Assembly (NCBI GenBank): GCA_025964675.1
Contig: JAOPYI010000213.1
Span: forward strand, 1-43,572
Direction of reading: 5' to 3'
Length of the DNA stretch: 43,572 bases
Source: Sphaerisporangium sp.
GTDB taxonomy: Bacteria; Actinomycetota; Actinomycetes; Streptosporangiales; Streptosporangiaceae
Part shown: positions 34,876-43,472 of the stretch, in pieces
How positions within the stretch are numbered: position 1 is the first letter of the stretch
How the letters are laid out: each line of letters starts with the position of its first letter
Program-made: the position numbers and the translations under genes
The notes under the pieces: model-generated
Databases searched by the model: none
Seen by the model: only the letters and a program-made list of their open reading frames with translations
What the model was told of the DNA's origin: nothing

Positions 34876-36090
34876 CTAAGGGATGCGCGAGATCTCGCTG
34901 ATCACTCGCCGCAGGGATCTGAAGGTGTCTCCTGGCAGAAGCCGGTCGCAGTGGGGGAGGGCGGCGGCCATGGCGGCGACTCGGGGCTCGAAGCCCGGGG
35001 CGGACGCCCGTGGGTTCATCCAGATCACGTGGTGCGCGCGCCGGCGCAGGCGTGCCAGCGCGGACGCCAGGGCCTCCGGCGCGTCGCTGTCCCAGCCGTC
35101 CGAGCCGATGATCACGATGGCGCCCCGCACCGCCGCTCCATGGTGGGAGGACAGCAGCGCCCGCACGCTGGTCGCTATCCGCGTGCCGCCGAACCGGTCG
35201 GTGACCTTGTCCGTGGCCTGCTCGATGGCGACGGCCGCCGACCTGTGCCTCAGCACCGTCGTCAACCGTGTCAGCGTGGTCGAGAAGGCGAACACCTCCG
35301 CGCCCGCGACGAGCGCCAGGGCCCGCATCAGGTGGAGGTAGGCCAGTGCCTGCGCCTGCATGGATCGGCTGACGTCGCACAGCATGACGACACGCCGCGG
35401 CCTGTCGATCGCCCGCTCCCGTACCAGGTGAACTGGCTCCCAGCCGGTACGGCGGGAGCGTTCGAGGGTGGGCCGCACCGCGACGCGGTGCCCCCGGGGG
35501 TCGCCGGTGAGCCGCCGGCTCCGCCTGGTGGGCCAGTCTGCCACGGCCGACTCCAGCCACGTGCCGAGCCGGTCCATCTCCCGGGCGTCGAGATCCTCGA
35601 ACGGCGTGTCCGCCGGTCCAGAGACGTCGCTCGGCAGGCGGAGGGGCACCGCGGGCGAGGCGTCGGAGTCCTCCGCGTCGCCGACCACCGGAGGCAGCGT
35701 CACCCAGGGCAGCCCACCCTCGGTCTCCTGGGCCGCCGGCGACGCGGGCAGCGAGGAGAATGCGTCGTCCTCGCCGCCGGGGCCCGCGGGCCGCGGTAGG
35801 CGGCGCGCGTGCGGGTCGAGCGGGAACGTCGCGCCGCCGAACACCGCCGCGAACACCGTGTCGAAGATCTCGATCTCCGAGCGCCGCCGTACCAGGCTGA
35901 CGCGGGCGGTCCAGTACAGCCCCGGCAGGGAGTCCGGAGGCGACGCCGCGAGCGCGTGGACGAAGTCCTCGATGCCGGTGAAGCCGACGGGCACGCCACG
36001 CTGCCGGAGCCGGACGGCGAGCGCGACGGCGAACGCCGCGCGATCGACACCGGGCAGCGGGCCACGCGGGAGGGGCCGGCTAGGAGACAA
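34876..36090 (-). CDS. coxE: CoxE-like von Willebrand factor A domain protein
   Basis: The 404-residue protein of the CO dehydrogenase maturation group has an N-terminal helical region (AVALAVRLRQRGVPVGFTG) and an acidic/Pro-rich linker (about 105-165). The VWA domain has the MIDAS motif MLCDVSRSM (about 237), the T in FSTTLTRL and the D in IIGSDGWDSDA. CoxE works with the CoxD ATPase to assemble the Cu/S active site of CODH. TTG 36090 overlaps the end of coxG by 11 bp. It is the last gene of the operon. Confidence 0.88.
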   Translation of the reverse strand: MSPSRPLPRGPLPGVDRAAFAVALAVRLRQRGVPVGFTGIEDFVHALAASPPDSLPGLYWTARVSLVRRRSEIEIFDTVFAAVFGGATFPLDPHARRLPRPAGPGGEDDAFSSLPASPAAQETEGGLPWVTLPPVVGDAEDSDASPAVPLRLPSDVSGPADTPFEDLDAREMDRLGTWLESAVADWPTRRSRRLTGDPRGHRVAVRPTLERSRRTGWEPVHLVRERAIDRPRRVVMLCDVSRSMQAQALAYLHLMRALALVAGAEVFAFSTTLTRLTTVLRHRSAAVAIEQATDKVTDRFGGTRIATSVRALLSSHHGAAVRGAIVIIGSDGWDSDAPEALASALARLRRRAHHVIWMNPRASAPGFEPRVAAMAAALPHCDRLLPGDTFRSLRRVISEISRIP

Positions 36091-36736
36091 CGAGGTAGAC
36101 GACGACGGCGACGAAGATGACCAGGACGGCCACCACCGGAACCAGCCGCTTGTAGACGGAAGCTCCGGCGATGCTCATCACGTCCAGCGGCTCGGCCTCC
36201 GGCTGAGGGTCGACGACCCGCCTGCCCGCCGTGTCCGCCGGATCCGCCGCAGGTGTCGTACCCGCCGCCCCCGAGCCCGTGGTGTCCGCCGTACCCGCGG
36301 TGAGCTTGTCCTCGAGGCAACCGGCGAACTGGCCGAGCAGCTTCGCGGAGACCTCCTTGATCATCCCGCTGCCGAACTGCGCGATCTTGCCGGAGATCTT
36401 CAGATCCGTGTCCACGGTCACGACGGTGCGCGCCCCGTCGGCCCGGAGCCGCGCGGTGATGGACGCGGAGGCGTTGCCGGCCCCCCGCGAATCACGGCCC
36501 CTGGCGTCGATGACGGCGCGGTAGTCTACGTCGTCCCTCTCGACGAACCGGGCCGTGCCGACGTACTCGGAGACGACGGGACCGACCTTGACCTTCACCT
36601 TCCCGGAGTAGACGTCACCGTCCACGCCGGTGAGCCGGGCGCCCGGCAGGCACGGCGCTATGCCCTCGAGATCGATCAGCACGGCCCACGCCTGATCGAT
36701 CGGAACGCTTACGGTGAACTTGTTGTCAATCTTCAT
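36080..36736 (-). CDS. coxG: CoxG-like SRPBCC protein with C-terminal membrane anchor
   Basis: The 218-residue protein has an SRPBCC/CoxG lipid-binding-like fold (MKIDNKFTVSVPIDQAWAVL; IAPCLPGARL; VKVKVGPVVSEY; GMIKEVSAKLLGQFAGCLE). It ends in a Pro/Ala linker and one transmembrane helix (VPVVAVLVIFVAVVVYLVV). CoxG has been implicated in attaching CODH to the membrane and in electron transfer to quinone. ATG 36736 overlaps the coxD stop (ATGA) and GAGGA precedes it. Confidence 0.9.
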   Translation of the reverse strand: MKIDNKFTVSVPIDQAWAVLIDLEGIAPCLPGARLTGVDGDVYSGKVKVKVGPVVSEYVGTARFVERDDVDYRAVIDARGRDSRGAGNASASITARLRADGARTVVTVDTDLKISGKIAQFGSGMIKEVSAKLLGQFAGCLEDKLTAGTADTTGSGAAGTTPAADPADTAGRRVVDPQPEAEPLDVMSIAGASVYKRLVPVVAVLVIFVAVVVYLVVS

Positions 36737-37650
36737 GGGTCCTCTATTCGTGCCGTCGATGAGGCGGCCGCGCCCTTGCCGGAGCCCAGGTCGCCGAGCG
36801 CGCCGGTGATGGCGTCGCGGTCGTCCGGTGTCTTCGCGATGGTGCTCAGCGTCCGGACGATGTCCTGCCGTACCAGTTCGGTGGCGCGCAGCGCGGACAG
36901 CGCCGAGACCCAGTCGATCGTCTCGGCCATGCCGGGCGCCTTGTCGAGGTCGAGACGGCGGACGTGGCCGATGAACTCGGTGGCCGACCGGATCAGCGCC
37001 TCGCTGGCCTGGGGGACCGATCGGCGAAGGATCTCCGCGGCCCGCTCGGCCGAGGGGAAGTCGATCCAGTGGTACAGGCAGCGCCGCCGGAGCGCGTCGT
37101 GCAGGTCCCTGCTGCGGTTTGAGGTCAGGACGACGATCGGACGGCGTTCGGCCGTGAACGTTCCGAGCTCCGGGATCGTGACCGACGACTCGCCGAGGAA
37201 CTCGAACAGCAGGGCCTCGAACTCGTCGTCGGCCCGGTCGATCTCGTCGATCAGCAGCACAGGGGACACCGGCCCGCTGTGACGCAGGGCCCGCAGGATC
37301 GGGCGTTCCTGCAGGAACTCCTCGGCGAACAGGTCGGCCTCGGCCAGCCTGTCGCGCCGCGACTCCGCCAGCCGGATCGCGAGCAGTTGCCGCTGGTAGT
37401 TCCACTCGTAGAGCGCCTCGCTCGCCGTCAGCCCCTCGTAGCACTGCAAGCGGATCAGCGGCGTGGAGAGGGCGCGGGCCAGGGCCTTGGCCGCGGTCGT
37501 CTTGCCGACGCCGGGCTCGCCCTCCAGCAGCAGCGGCCGGCCGAGGGTCAGGGCCAGGAACAGCGCTGAGGCGGTGCCCTCGTCAACCAGGTAGTCGATC
37601 TTGTCCAGGCGCGAGCGGACCTCGTCGGCGTCGGCGAAGACCCCCCTCAC
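36733..37650 (-). CDS. coxD: MoxR/CoxD AAA+ ATPase
   Basis: The 305-residue AAA+ chaperone has Walker A LLLEGEPGVGKTTAAKALA, Walker B VLLIDEIDRADDEFEALL, sensor 1 VVLTSNRSRDLHDALRRRC and arginine finger nearby. CoxD is required with CoxE for assembling the [CuSMoO2] centre. GTG 37650 overlaps the preceding gene's stop by 4 bp. Confidence 0.93.
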   Translation of the reverse strand: MRGVFADADEVRSRLDKIDYLVDEGTASALFLALTLGRPLLLEGEPGVGKTTAAKALARALSTPLIRLQCYEGLTASEALYEWNYQRQLLAIRLAESRRDRLAEADLFAEEFLQERPILRALRHSGPVSPVLLIDEIDRADDEFEALLFEFLGESSVTIPELGTFTAERRPIVVLTSNRSRDLHDALRRRCLYHWIDFPSAERAAEILRRSVPQASEALIRSATEFIGHVRRLDLDKAPGMAETIDWVSALSALRATELVRQDIVRTLSTIAKTPDDRDAITGALGDLGSGKGAAASSTARIEDP

Positions 37651-38237
37651 GGCGCGGTCCCGGTCTCCGACAGCAGTGCGAGGTAGTCCTGCCAGGTGTC
37701 GACGTCGATGGGCACCGTGCCCTCGACGGGCACCTCGGCCACGTCGTACCGCCCCGAATGGAGCAGCTTCCAGACCGCCTTGTCGCCGTGGAGCGCCGCG
37801 AGCTCGCCGAAGAGGTCACGTCGGAACCAGAACGGGTGCCCGAGGCCGTCGGCGTAACGGCAGACACCCATCGGCGCGCCGCTCGCGTGCTCGACCAGCC
37901 GGCGCACCGAGCCGGTACGCACGCCCGGCTGGTCGCCGAGCAGGAGCACCAGTGCGCCGGCCCGGCCGTCGACGGCGCCCATCGCGCCGCTGATCGACGA
38001 GCCGCAGCCGCCGGCGAACCCCGGGTTCTCCACGACGTCGAATCCGCTGAGATCCACGCCGCGCCGGATCGCCTCCGAGGCGCCTCCAAGGGTCACCATC
38101 ACCTGGTCGAAGCCGCACCCGGCGGCCGTCGCCAGCGTCGACTCCAGCAGCGTGGACCCGAGGTAGGGCAGCAACTGCTTGGGACGGCCGAGACGGCGCG
38201 AGGCGCCCGCGGCGAGGACCAGGCCTGTGACGAACAC
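37647..38237 (-). CDS. MobA/MocA-like nucleotidyltransferase (molybdenum cofactor cytidylyltransferase type)
   Basis: The 196-residue NTP-transferase fold protein has GLVLAAGASRRLGRPKQLLPY, typical of MocA/MobA-like enzymes, and a later LLLGDQPGV. It would convert Mo-molybdopterin to the MCD cofactor used by CO dehydrogenase. GTG 38237 starts 4 bp after the XdhC stop. Association with xdhC and coxMSL supports a dedicated cofactor role. Confidence 0.9.
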   Translation of the reverse strand: MFVTGLVLAAGASRRLGRPKQLLPYLGSTLLESTLATAAGCGFDQVMVTLGGASEAIRRGVDLSGFDVVENPGFAGGCGSSISGAMGAVDGRAGALVLLLGDQPGVRTGSVRRLVEHASGAPMGVCRYADGLGHPFWFRRDLFGELAALHGDKAVWKLLHSGRYDVAEVPVEGTVPIDVDTWQDYLALLSETGTAP

Positions 38238-38241
38238 CTCT

Positions 38242-39222
38242 CTACCGACCTCCCTGCTCGATGTGCCCGGCGTACCGGCTGCGGCAGCCCGGGCCGCAGA
38301 ACCACACGTGCTCGCCGCCGGTCACCAAATGAGGCGTGTCCGGCCCGGGGGTCACGGTCATGCCGCAGACCGGATCGACGGCCATAGCCCCCGCGCCGCC
38401 CGCCGTCCCGGATGGCGGCACGAGGTCGCCGGAACCCGTCACGGGGTCGCCGGAGGCCGCCGTCACATCACCGGACGGCGGCCCGGAACCGGCCGGCGCC
38501 GGGGTCAGTCCATGGGTGCGGATGGCGGCGACGATCTCCGCGAGGATCGACAGGGCGATCTCATGCGCGGTGCGGGCCCCGATCTCGACCCCGGCCGGCG
38601 TGTGGATCCGGCCCCGCTCGGCCTCGGTCAGCCCCATCTCGGCAAGCGCCGCCGCGCCGCGCCGGCGGCTGGCCACCAGGCCGACGAACCCCACCCCGGC
38701 GTCCAGCGCGGCGCGGATCGTGGCGGTCTCGTCCCGGCCGTGGCTGGACACGACGACCGCCGTGGCGCCCGAGGGGCCCTGCCCGTCCGCCGTCCGCCGT
38801 ACGGCGAAGTCGAGCGGGCCGGCCAGCTCGGCCAGCGCCTCGGCGATCGGTGAGTCGCCGACGACCCAGATCACCGGCGGCGGGAGCGACGGCTGGAGGA
38901 AGATCTCCATCGCCCCCCCGGACAGGCAGGGGTTGACCACGACCTGCGCGCCGGGAGAATGCGGGAAGTCCTGCTCGCCCTCCGGCAGCACCCGCAGCAG
39001 CACGGTCCGCCCGTCCCGGAGCGCGCCGAGCGCCGCGGCGCGCACGGAGCTCTGCGCGCACTGGCCGCCGACGAACCCCTCGATGGACCCGTCGGGCAGG
39101 ACGATCGCGTCGTCGCCCGCGCTGACCGAGGTCGGGAACTGTGCGCGGACCACGACCGCGTGGACGAACGGGACGCGGTCGTCGGCCAGCTGCCTCATCC
39201 GCGCCGAGATGCCGGGAATCAT
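38242..39222 (-). CDS. XdhC/CoxI family maturation protein with fused C-terminal YHS domain
   Basis: The 326-residue protein has an XdhC/CoxI N-terminal domain (VHAVVVRAQFPTSVSAGDDA; GFVGGQCAQ) and a Rossmann domain (VIWVVGDSPIAEALAELAG; GVGFVGLVASRRR; IHTPAGVEIGARTAHEIALS). XdhC proteins bind and sulfurate the Mo cofactor. A Gly/Ser/Pro linker (about 245-280) leads to a YHS domain: DPVCGMTV...WFCGPGCRSRYAGH, a heavy-metal-binding type with three Cys. The fusion suggests delivery or sensing of a metal, plausibly copper, for the Cu-Mo centre; this is inference. It starts 18 bp after coxL. Confidence 0.9.
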   Translation of the reverse strand: MIPGISARMRQLADDRVPFVHAVVVRAQFPTSVSAGDDAIVLPDGSIEGFVGGQCAQSSVRAAALGALRDGRTVLLRVLPEGEQDFPHSPGAQVVVNPCLSGGAMEIFLQPSLPPPVIWVVGDSPIAEALAELAGPLDFAVRRTADGQGPSGATAVVVSSHGRDETATIRAALDAGVGFVGLVASRRRGAAALAEMGLTEAERGRIHTPAGVEIGARTAHEIALSILAEIVAAIRTHGLTPAPAGSGPPSGDVTAASGDPVTGSGDLVPPSGTAGGAGAMAVDPVCGMTVTPGPDTPHLVTGGEHVWFCGPGCRSRYAGHIEQGGR

Positions 39223-39240
39223 GAGTGGGCTCCGATGCGG

Positions 39241-41634
39241 TCAGATGGGCGGCCGCGGCACACCGCGCATGGCGTCCCACACCCGTGAAGGCGTGAGAGG
39301 CATGTCGGCGTGGCGGATCCCGAACGGCTTGAGCGCGTCGAGGACCGCGTTGACGATCGCCGGCGGGGAGCCCACCGTCGCCGACTCGCCGACGCCCTTG
39401 GCGCCGATCGGATGATGGGGAGAGGGGGTCACGGTGAACCCCGTCTCCCAGTCGGGCACCTCAAGCGAGGTCGGGATGAGGTAGTCCATCAGCGATCCGC
39501 CCAGGCAGTTGCCGTCCTCGTCGAAGGCGATCATCTCCATCAGCGCCATGCCGACGCCGTCGGTCAGGCCGCCGTGCACCTGACCCTCGATGATCATCGG
39601 GTTGATCCGGGTGCCGCAGTCGTCGACCGCGATGAATCGCCGCACCTTGACCTGGGCGGTTCCCGGGTCGATGTCGACCACGCAGATGTACGCGCCGTGC
39701 GGGTAGGTGAGGTTCTCCGGGTTGTAGCAGATCTGCGCCTCCAGTCCGCCCTCGACGCCCTCCGGGAGGTCTCCCGCGCCGTGCGCCCTCATCGCGATGT
39801 CCTGGATCGTGACGCACTTCGCCGGGTCGCCCTTGACGTGGAACGATCCCTTCTCCCACTCCAGGTCCGCGACCGACACCTCGAGCATCCCCGAGGCGAT
39901 GAGGCGCGCCTTGTCGCGCACCTTGCGGGCCACCAGGGCAGCCGCCGCGCCGGACACCGGCGTGGACCGGCTGCCGTAGGTGCCGAGGCCGAAGGGCGTC
40001 TGGTCGGTGTCGCCGTGCACGACGTCGATGTCGGCGGGTGGGATGCCGATCTCCTCGGCGACGATCTGCGCGAAGGTGGTCTCGTGCCCCTGGCCCTGGC
40101 TCTGCACCGACAGGCGCACGACGGCCTTGCCGGTCGGGTGGACGCGCAGCTCGCACCCGTCGGCCATGCCGAGGCCCAGGATGTCCATGTCCTTGCGCGG
40201 GCCGGCGCCGACCGCCTCGGTGAAGAACGAGACGCCGATCCCCATCAGCTCGCCCTGGGCACGCCTTCGGGCCTGCTCCTCGCGCAGTTCGTCGTACCCG
40301 GCGATCTCCATGGCCTTGCGCATGGTCGGCTCGTAGTCGCCCGAGTCGTACACCCAGCCGGTCTGCGTGCGGTACGGGAACTGGTCCGGCTGGATGAAGT
40401 TCTTGATCCGCAGCTCGATGGGATCCATCTGGAGCTCGTACGCCAGGCAGTCGACGATGCGCTCGATGAGGTACACGGCCTCGGTGATCCGGAAGGAGCA
40501 CGCGTAGGCGACGCCGCCGGGCGCCTTGTTGGTGAAGACGGCCGTCATCTTGCAGTACGCCGCCTGAAGGTCGTAGCTTCCGGTGAACACGCCGAAGAAG
40601 CCGGCGGGGTACTTCACCGGCGCGGCGACGCCGTTGAAGGCGCCGTGGTCGGCGAGCACGTTGGTGCGCACGGCGAGGATCCTGCCGTCCCTGGTCGCCG
40701 CGATCTCGCCGCGCATGATGTAGTCACGCGCGAACCCGGTGCTGGTGAGGTTCTCCGAGCGGTCCTCCATCCATTTCACCGGCTTGCCGGTGACGATCGA
40801 CCCCACGATCGCGCAGACGTACCCGGGATAAATGGGGACCTTGCCGCCGAAGCCGCCGCCGAGGTCGGGGGAGATGACCCGGATCTTGTGCTCGGGAAGG
40901 CCCGCCACGATGGCGTACAACGTCCGGTGGGCGTGCGGCGCCTGGCTCGTGGACCACAGCGTCAGCCTGCCCTCGACGCGGTCGTAGTCGGCAACGCACC
41001 CGCAGGTCTCCATCGGGGCGGGGTGCACGCGGGGGTAGACGATGTCCTCGCTGACGACGACGTCTGCCGAGGCGAACACCGCCTCGGTGGCCTCCGCGTC
41101 GCCGGTCTCCCAGTCGAAGCAGTGGTTGTTCTGCTTGCCCTCCAGGTCGTCGCGGATGACGGGCGCGGCGGGGTCCAGGGCCTTGCGCACGTCGATCACC
41201 GGCTCGAGGACGTCGTACTCGACGTCGATCAACTCCAGGGCGTCGCGAGCCGCGTAGCGGTCCTCGGCCACGACGAAAGCGACCTCCTGCCCCTGGAAGC
41301 GCACCTTGTCCGTGGCCAGCACGGCTTGCACGTCGCCCGACAGCGTGGGCATCCAGGCCAGCCCCTTCTCGGCCAGCGCGGCGCCGGTGACGACCGCCTT
41401 GACCTTCGGGTGTGCCTCGGCTGCGCTGGTGTCGATGCTCACGATCCGGGCGTGCGCGACCGGGGAGCGCAGGACGGCCATGTGCAGCATGCCGGGCAGT
41501 TGCACGTCGTCGCAGTACCGGCCCATGCCGCGGATGAAGCGGGGGTCCTCCTTGCGAAGCATCCGGCCGTGGCCGATCGGCTTTTGGTCGTTGTCCTCGA
41601 AACCGTCGAGGGGACGGTGCCCGACCGTGGTCAT
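39241..41634 (-). CDS. coxL: Aerobic carbon monoxide dehydrogenase large subunit (form I)
   Basis: The 797-residue molybdenum hydroxylase subunit oxidises CO with water to CO2. The active-site loop AYACSFR (Cys379) matches the form I signature AYXCSFR, which marks true CO dehydrogenases; the Cys binds Cu in the Mo-S-Cu centre. Other Mo-cofactor motifs are DLGGGFGGKVPIYP, QSQGQGHETTFAQ, GTYGSRSTPVSGAA and the catalytic Glu region KGVGESATVGSPP. ATG 41634 overlaps the coxS stop by 4 bp. Length is normal. Confidence 0.97.
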   Translation of the reverse strand: MTTVGHRPLDGFEDNDQKPIGHGRMLRKEDPRFIRGMGRYCDDVQLPGMLHMAVLRSPVAHARIVSIDTSAAEAHPKVKAVVTGAALAEKGLAWMPTLSGDVQAVLATDKVRFQGQEVAFVVAEDRYAARDALELIDVEYDVLEPVIDVRKALDPAAPVIRDDLEGKQNNHCFDWETGDAEATEAVFASADVVVSEDIVYPRVHPAPMETCGCVADYDRVEGRLTLWSTSQAPHAHRTLYAIVAGLPEHKIRVISPDLGGGFGGKVPIYPGYVCAIVGSIVTGKPVKWMEDRSENLTSTGFARDYIMRGEIAATRDGRILAVRTNVLADHGAFNGVAAPVKYPAGFFGVFTGSYDLQAAYCKMTAVFTNKAPGGVAYACSFRITEAVYLIERIVDCLAYELQMDPIELRIKNFIQPDQFPYRTQTGWVYDSGDYEPTMRKAMEIAGYDELREEQARRRAQGELMGIGVSFFTEAVGAGPRKDMDILGLGMADGCELRVHPTGKAVVRLSVQSQGQGHETTFAQIVAEEIGIPPADIDVVHGDTDQTPFGLGTYGSRSTPVSGAAAALVARKVRDKARLIASGMLEVSVADLEWEKGSFHVKGDPAKCVTIQDIAMRAHGAGDLPEGVEGGLEAQICYNPENLTYPHGAYICVVDIDPGTAQVKVRRFIAVDDCGTRINPMIIEGQVHGGLTDGVGMALMEMIAFDEDGNCLGGSLMDYLIPTSLEVPDWETGFTVTPSPHHPIGAKGVGESATVGSPPAIVNAVLDALKPFGIRHADMPLTPSRVWDAMRGVPRPPI

Positions 41635-42122
41635 GACATGCTCCCGGTGGTCTCGGAGTCCGCCGCCTCGCGGGCGGCGGCCCACCGCACGGAACGGACG
41701 ATGGTCGCGTAACCGGTGCAGCGGCAGATCTGGCCGGAGATCGCCTCGCGGATCTCCGCCTCCGACGGGCTCGGGTTGCGGTCGAGAAGGGCCCGCGCCG
41801 TCATCAACATGCCCGGCGTGCAGAAGCCGCACTGCAGCCCGTGGCACTCCATGAATCCCTGCTGGACCGGATCCAGTTCGCCGTCGCGTTCCAGCCCCTC
41901 CACCGTGCGGACCTCGTGGCCGCCGGCCATCGCCGCGAGGACCGTGCACGACTTGACCGGCTCGCCGTCGAGCCACACCACGCAGGTGCCGCAGTTGCTC
42001 GTGTCGCAGCCCCAGTGGGTGCCCGTCAGGCTGAGGTGGTCGCGCAGGAAGTGCACCAGAAGCAGGCGGCCCTCGATCTCGCGGGTGATCTCCTCGCCGT
42101 TCACGGTCATCGAAACCCGCAT
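41631..42122 (-). CDS. coxS: Aerobic carbon monoxide dehydrogenase small (2Fe-2S) subunit
   Basis: The 163-residue electron-transfer subunit has a plant-type ferredoxin cluster (GCDTSNCGTCVV...SC) and a second four-helix cluster (CGFCTPGM...CRCTGY). This is the standard layout of molybdenum hydroxylase small subunits. ATG 42122 begins 1 bp after the coxM stop. Confidence 0.97.
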   Translation of the reverse strand: MRVSMTVNGEEITREIEGRLLLVHFLRDHLSLTGTHWGCDTSNCGTCVVWLDGEPVKSCTVLAAMAGGHEVRTVEGLERDGELDPVQQGFMECHGLQCGFCTPGMLMTARALLDRNPSPSEAEIREAISGQICRCTGYATIVRSVRWAAAREAADSETTGSMS

Positions 42123-42123
42123 G

Positions 42124-42999
42124 TCAGACCCTCTCGTTGATTCGAGCGACGGAACGGCGCAGGGCCCGCTTGGTGAGCTCCTCGGCGAGGTGGCGCTTGT
42201 AGTCGGCGCTGCCACGCATGTCGGTGGCCGGCCTGCAGTTCCGCGCGGCGAGATCTCCCGCCCGCTGGTACAGCTCCTCGGAGGGCCGCCTGCCGCGCAC
42301 GGCCTCGGAGACCCCGGGGATTCCCGTCGTGTTGGGGCCGACGGCGGCGAGGCCGACCCGCGCGTCGGCGATCACGTCGCCCTCCATCCACACTGCCGCG
42401 CCCGCGGAGACGATCGCCCAGTCGCCCGCGCGCCGCTCGACCTTCTCGTACGCGCTGGACCCGCCCGGCCGTACCGGGACGCGGATCTCGACCAGCATCT
42501 CTGCGTCACCGACCGCCGTCTCGTACGGGCCGCGGTGGAACTGCTCCATCGTCACGACCCGCTCGCCGTCCCGGCCGCGGATCACGCAGCTCGCCCCGAG
42601 GGTGGTGCACACGGCCGACAGGTCCTCCGACGGGTCGGCCTGGCACAGCGAGCCGCCCAGCGTGCCGCGGTTGCGCACGACCGGATCGGCGATGACCCGC
42701 TCGGCGTCACGGAAGATCGGGAACGCCTCGGCGAGCTCGTCGGACTCCAGCAGCTCGCGGTGCCGGGTCATCGCGCCGATACGGACCCGCCCCGGCTCGA
42801 TCCGGATGTACCCGAGCTCGCCGTGCAGGTCGTTGATGTCGATCAGGTACTCTGGGCCGGCCAGCCTGAGCTTCATCATGGGGAGCAGGCTGTGGCCACC
42901 CGCGATGATCCGCGCGGAACTCCCAAGCCGCTCCAGAAGCCCGATGGCGTGATCGACACTGGTGGCACGCTCGTACTCCACCGGCGCTGGGACCTGCAT
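42124..42999 (-). CDS. coxM: Aerobic carbon monoxide dehydrogenase medium (FAD) subunit
   Basis: The 291-residue flavoprotein subunit has FAD-binding motifs IIAGGHSLLPMMKLRL and VRNRGTLGGSLCQADPSED (AGGHS and TLGGS signatures). It is the first gene of the operon coxM-coxS-coxL-xdhC-NTPase-coxD-coxG-coxE. The start ATG 42999 has GGGGGT upstream. Confidence 0.95.
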   Translation of the reverse strand: MQVPAPVEYERATSVDHAIGLLERLGSSARIIAGGHSLLPMMKLRLAGPEYLIDINDLHGELGYIRIEPGRVRIGAMTRHRELLESDELAEAFPIFRDAERVIADPVVRNRGTLGGSLCQADPSEDLSAVCTTLGASCVIRGRDGERVVTMEQFHRGPYETAVGDAEMLVEIRVPVRPGGSSAYEKVERRAGDWAIVSAGAAVWMEGDVIADARVGLAAVGPNTTGIPGVSEAVRGRRPSEELYQRAGDLAARNCRPATDMRGSADYKRHLAEELTKRALRRSVARINERV

Positions 43000-43023
43000 G
43001 CGGCACCCCCTTGTCTCGTGTGC

Positions 43024-43062
43024 GACAGCCCAAAGTGCACTCCGGCCTCACAGGGCTGTCAA
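43024..43062 (-). promoter_or_regulatory. Candidate cox operon core promoter with flanking inverted repeat
   Basis: A perfect -35 hexamer TTGACA lies on the minus strand at 43062-43057. A weak -10 (TGCACT) is 17 bp further on. The -35 overlaps one arm of an 8-bp inverted repeat, GACAGCCC (43024-43031) and GGGCTGTC (43053-43060), whose 21-bp spacer contains the putative -10. This is a plausible operator/promoter arrangement for a regulator; untested. Confidence 0.35.
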
Positions 43063-43472
43063 CGGGCACCTAAGCATTCGCTTAATCCGCCCCCGGGCCG
43101 CGAACCCTGTCCGGGTGAAAGCCGCGCCGCCCTCTATTCCCGGGGTGAGGAGCCGCCATGGAAGGCGTGCGCGCCTGGTCGAGAGCGCGCGCGTTCTGGA
43201 ACGATCCGATTTGCAGCGATGAACGCAAACCTTGCAGACATATTGCCAGGCTATTTCGTTGTTATTTCTTAGTATTGCGTTTGTGTGTCCGAGAATGCCA
43301 CGATGTTGCAAGCGGTCCGCTGTCGCGTCGGGGAACGACGCGTATCGCTACATGCCTCTGGCGCTCGCCGGCGCCCGGACCGCAGGCGGCCACGACCGCC
43401 GATCAGACGTACAGGCGAACATCCAGACGGCGCGCTGAAGCACGGACAGTCGCTCTAACCGAAGGAGTTCAC
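43063..43472. other. Intergenic region upstream of the cox operon and of the Tat-exported protein
   Basis: About 410 bp contain no convincing gene. The stretch 43,215-43,300 is clearly less G+C rich than the surroundings and likely holds the plus-strand promoter for the gene starting at 43473. Short open frames here have no recognisable features. Confidence 0.4.

Noticed and set aside
39310-41712. 800-codon plus-strand open frame opposite coxL
   Set aside because: Antisense shadow of coxL; no domain, no ribosome site.
43232-43438. Small plus-strand ORF upstream of the Tat protein
   Set aside because: No ribosome site, no recognisable motif; lies in a likely promoter region.
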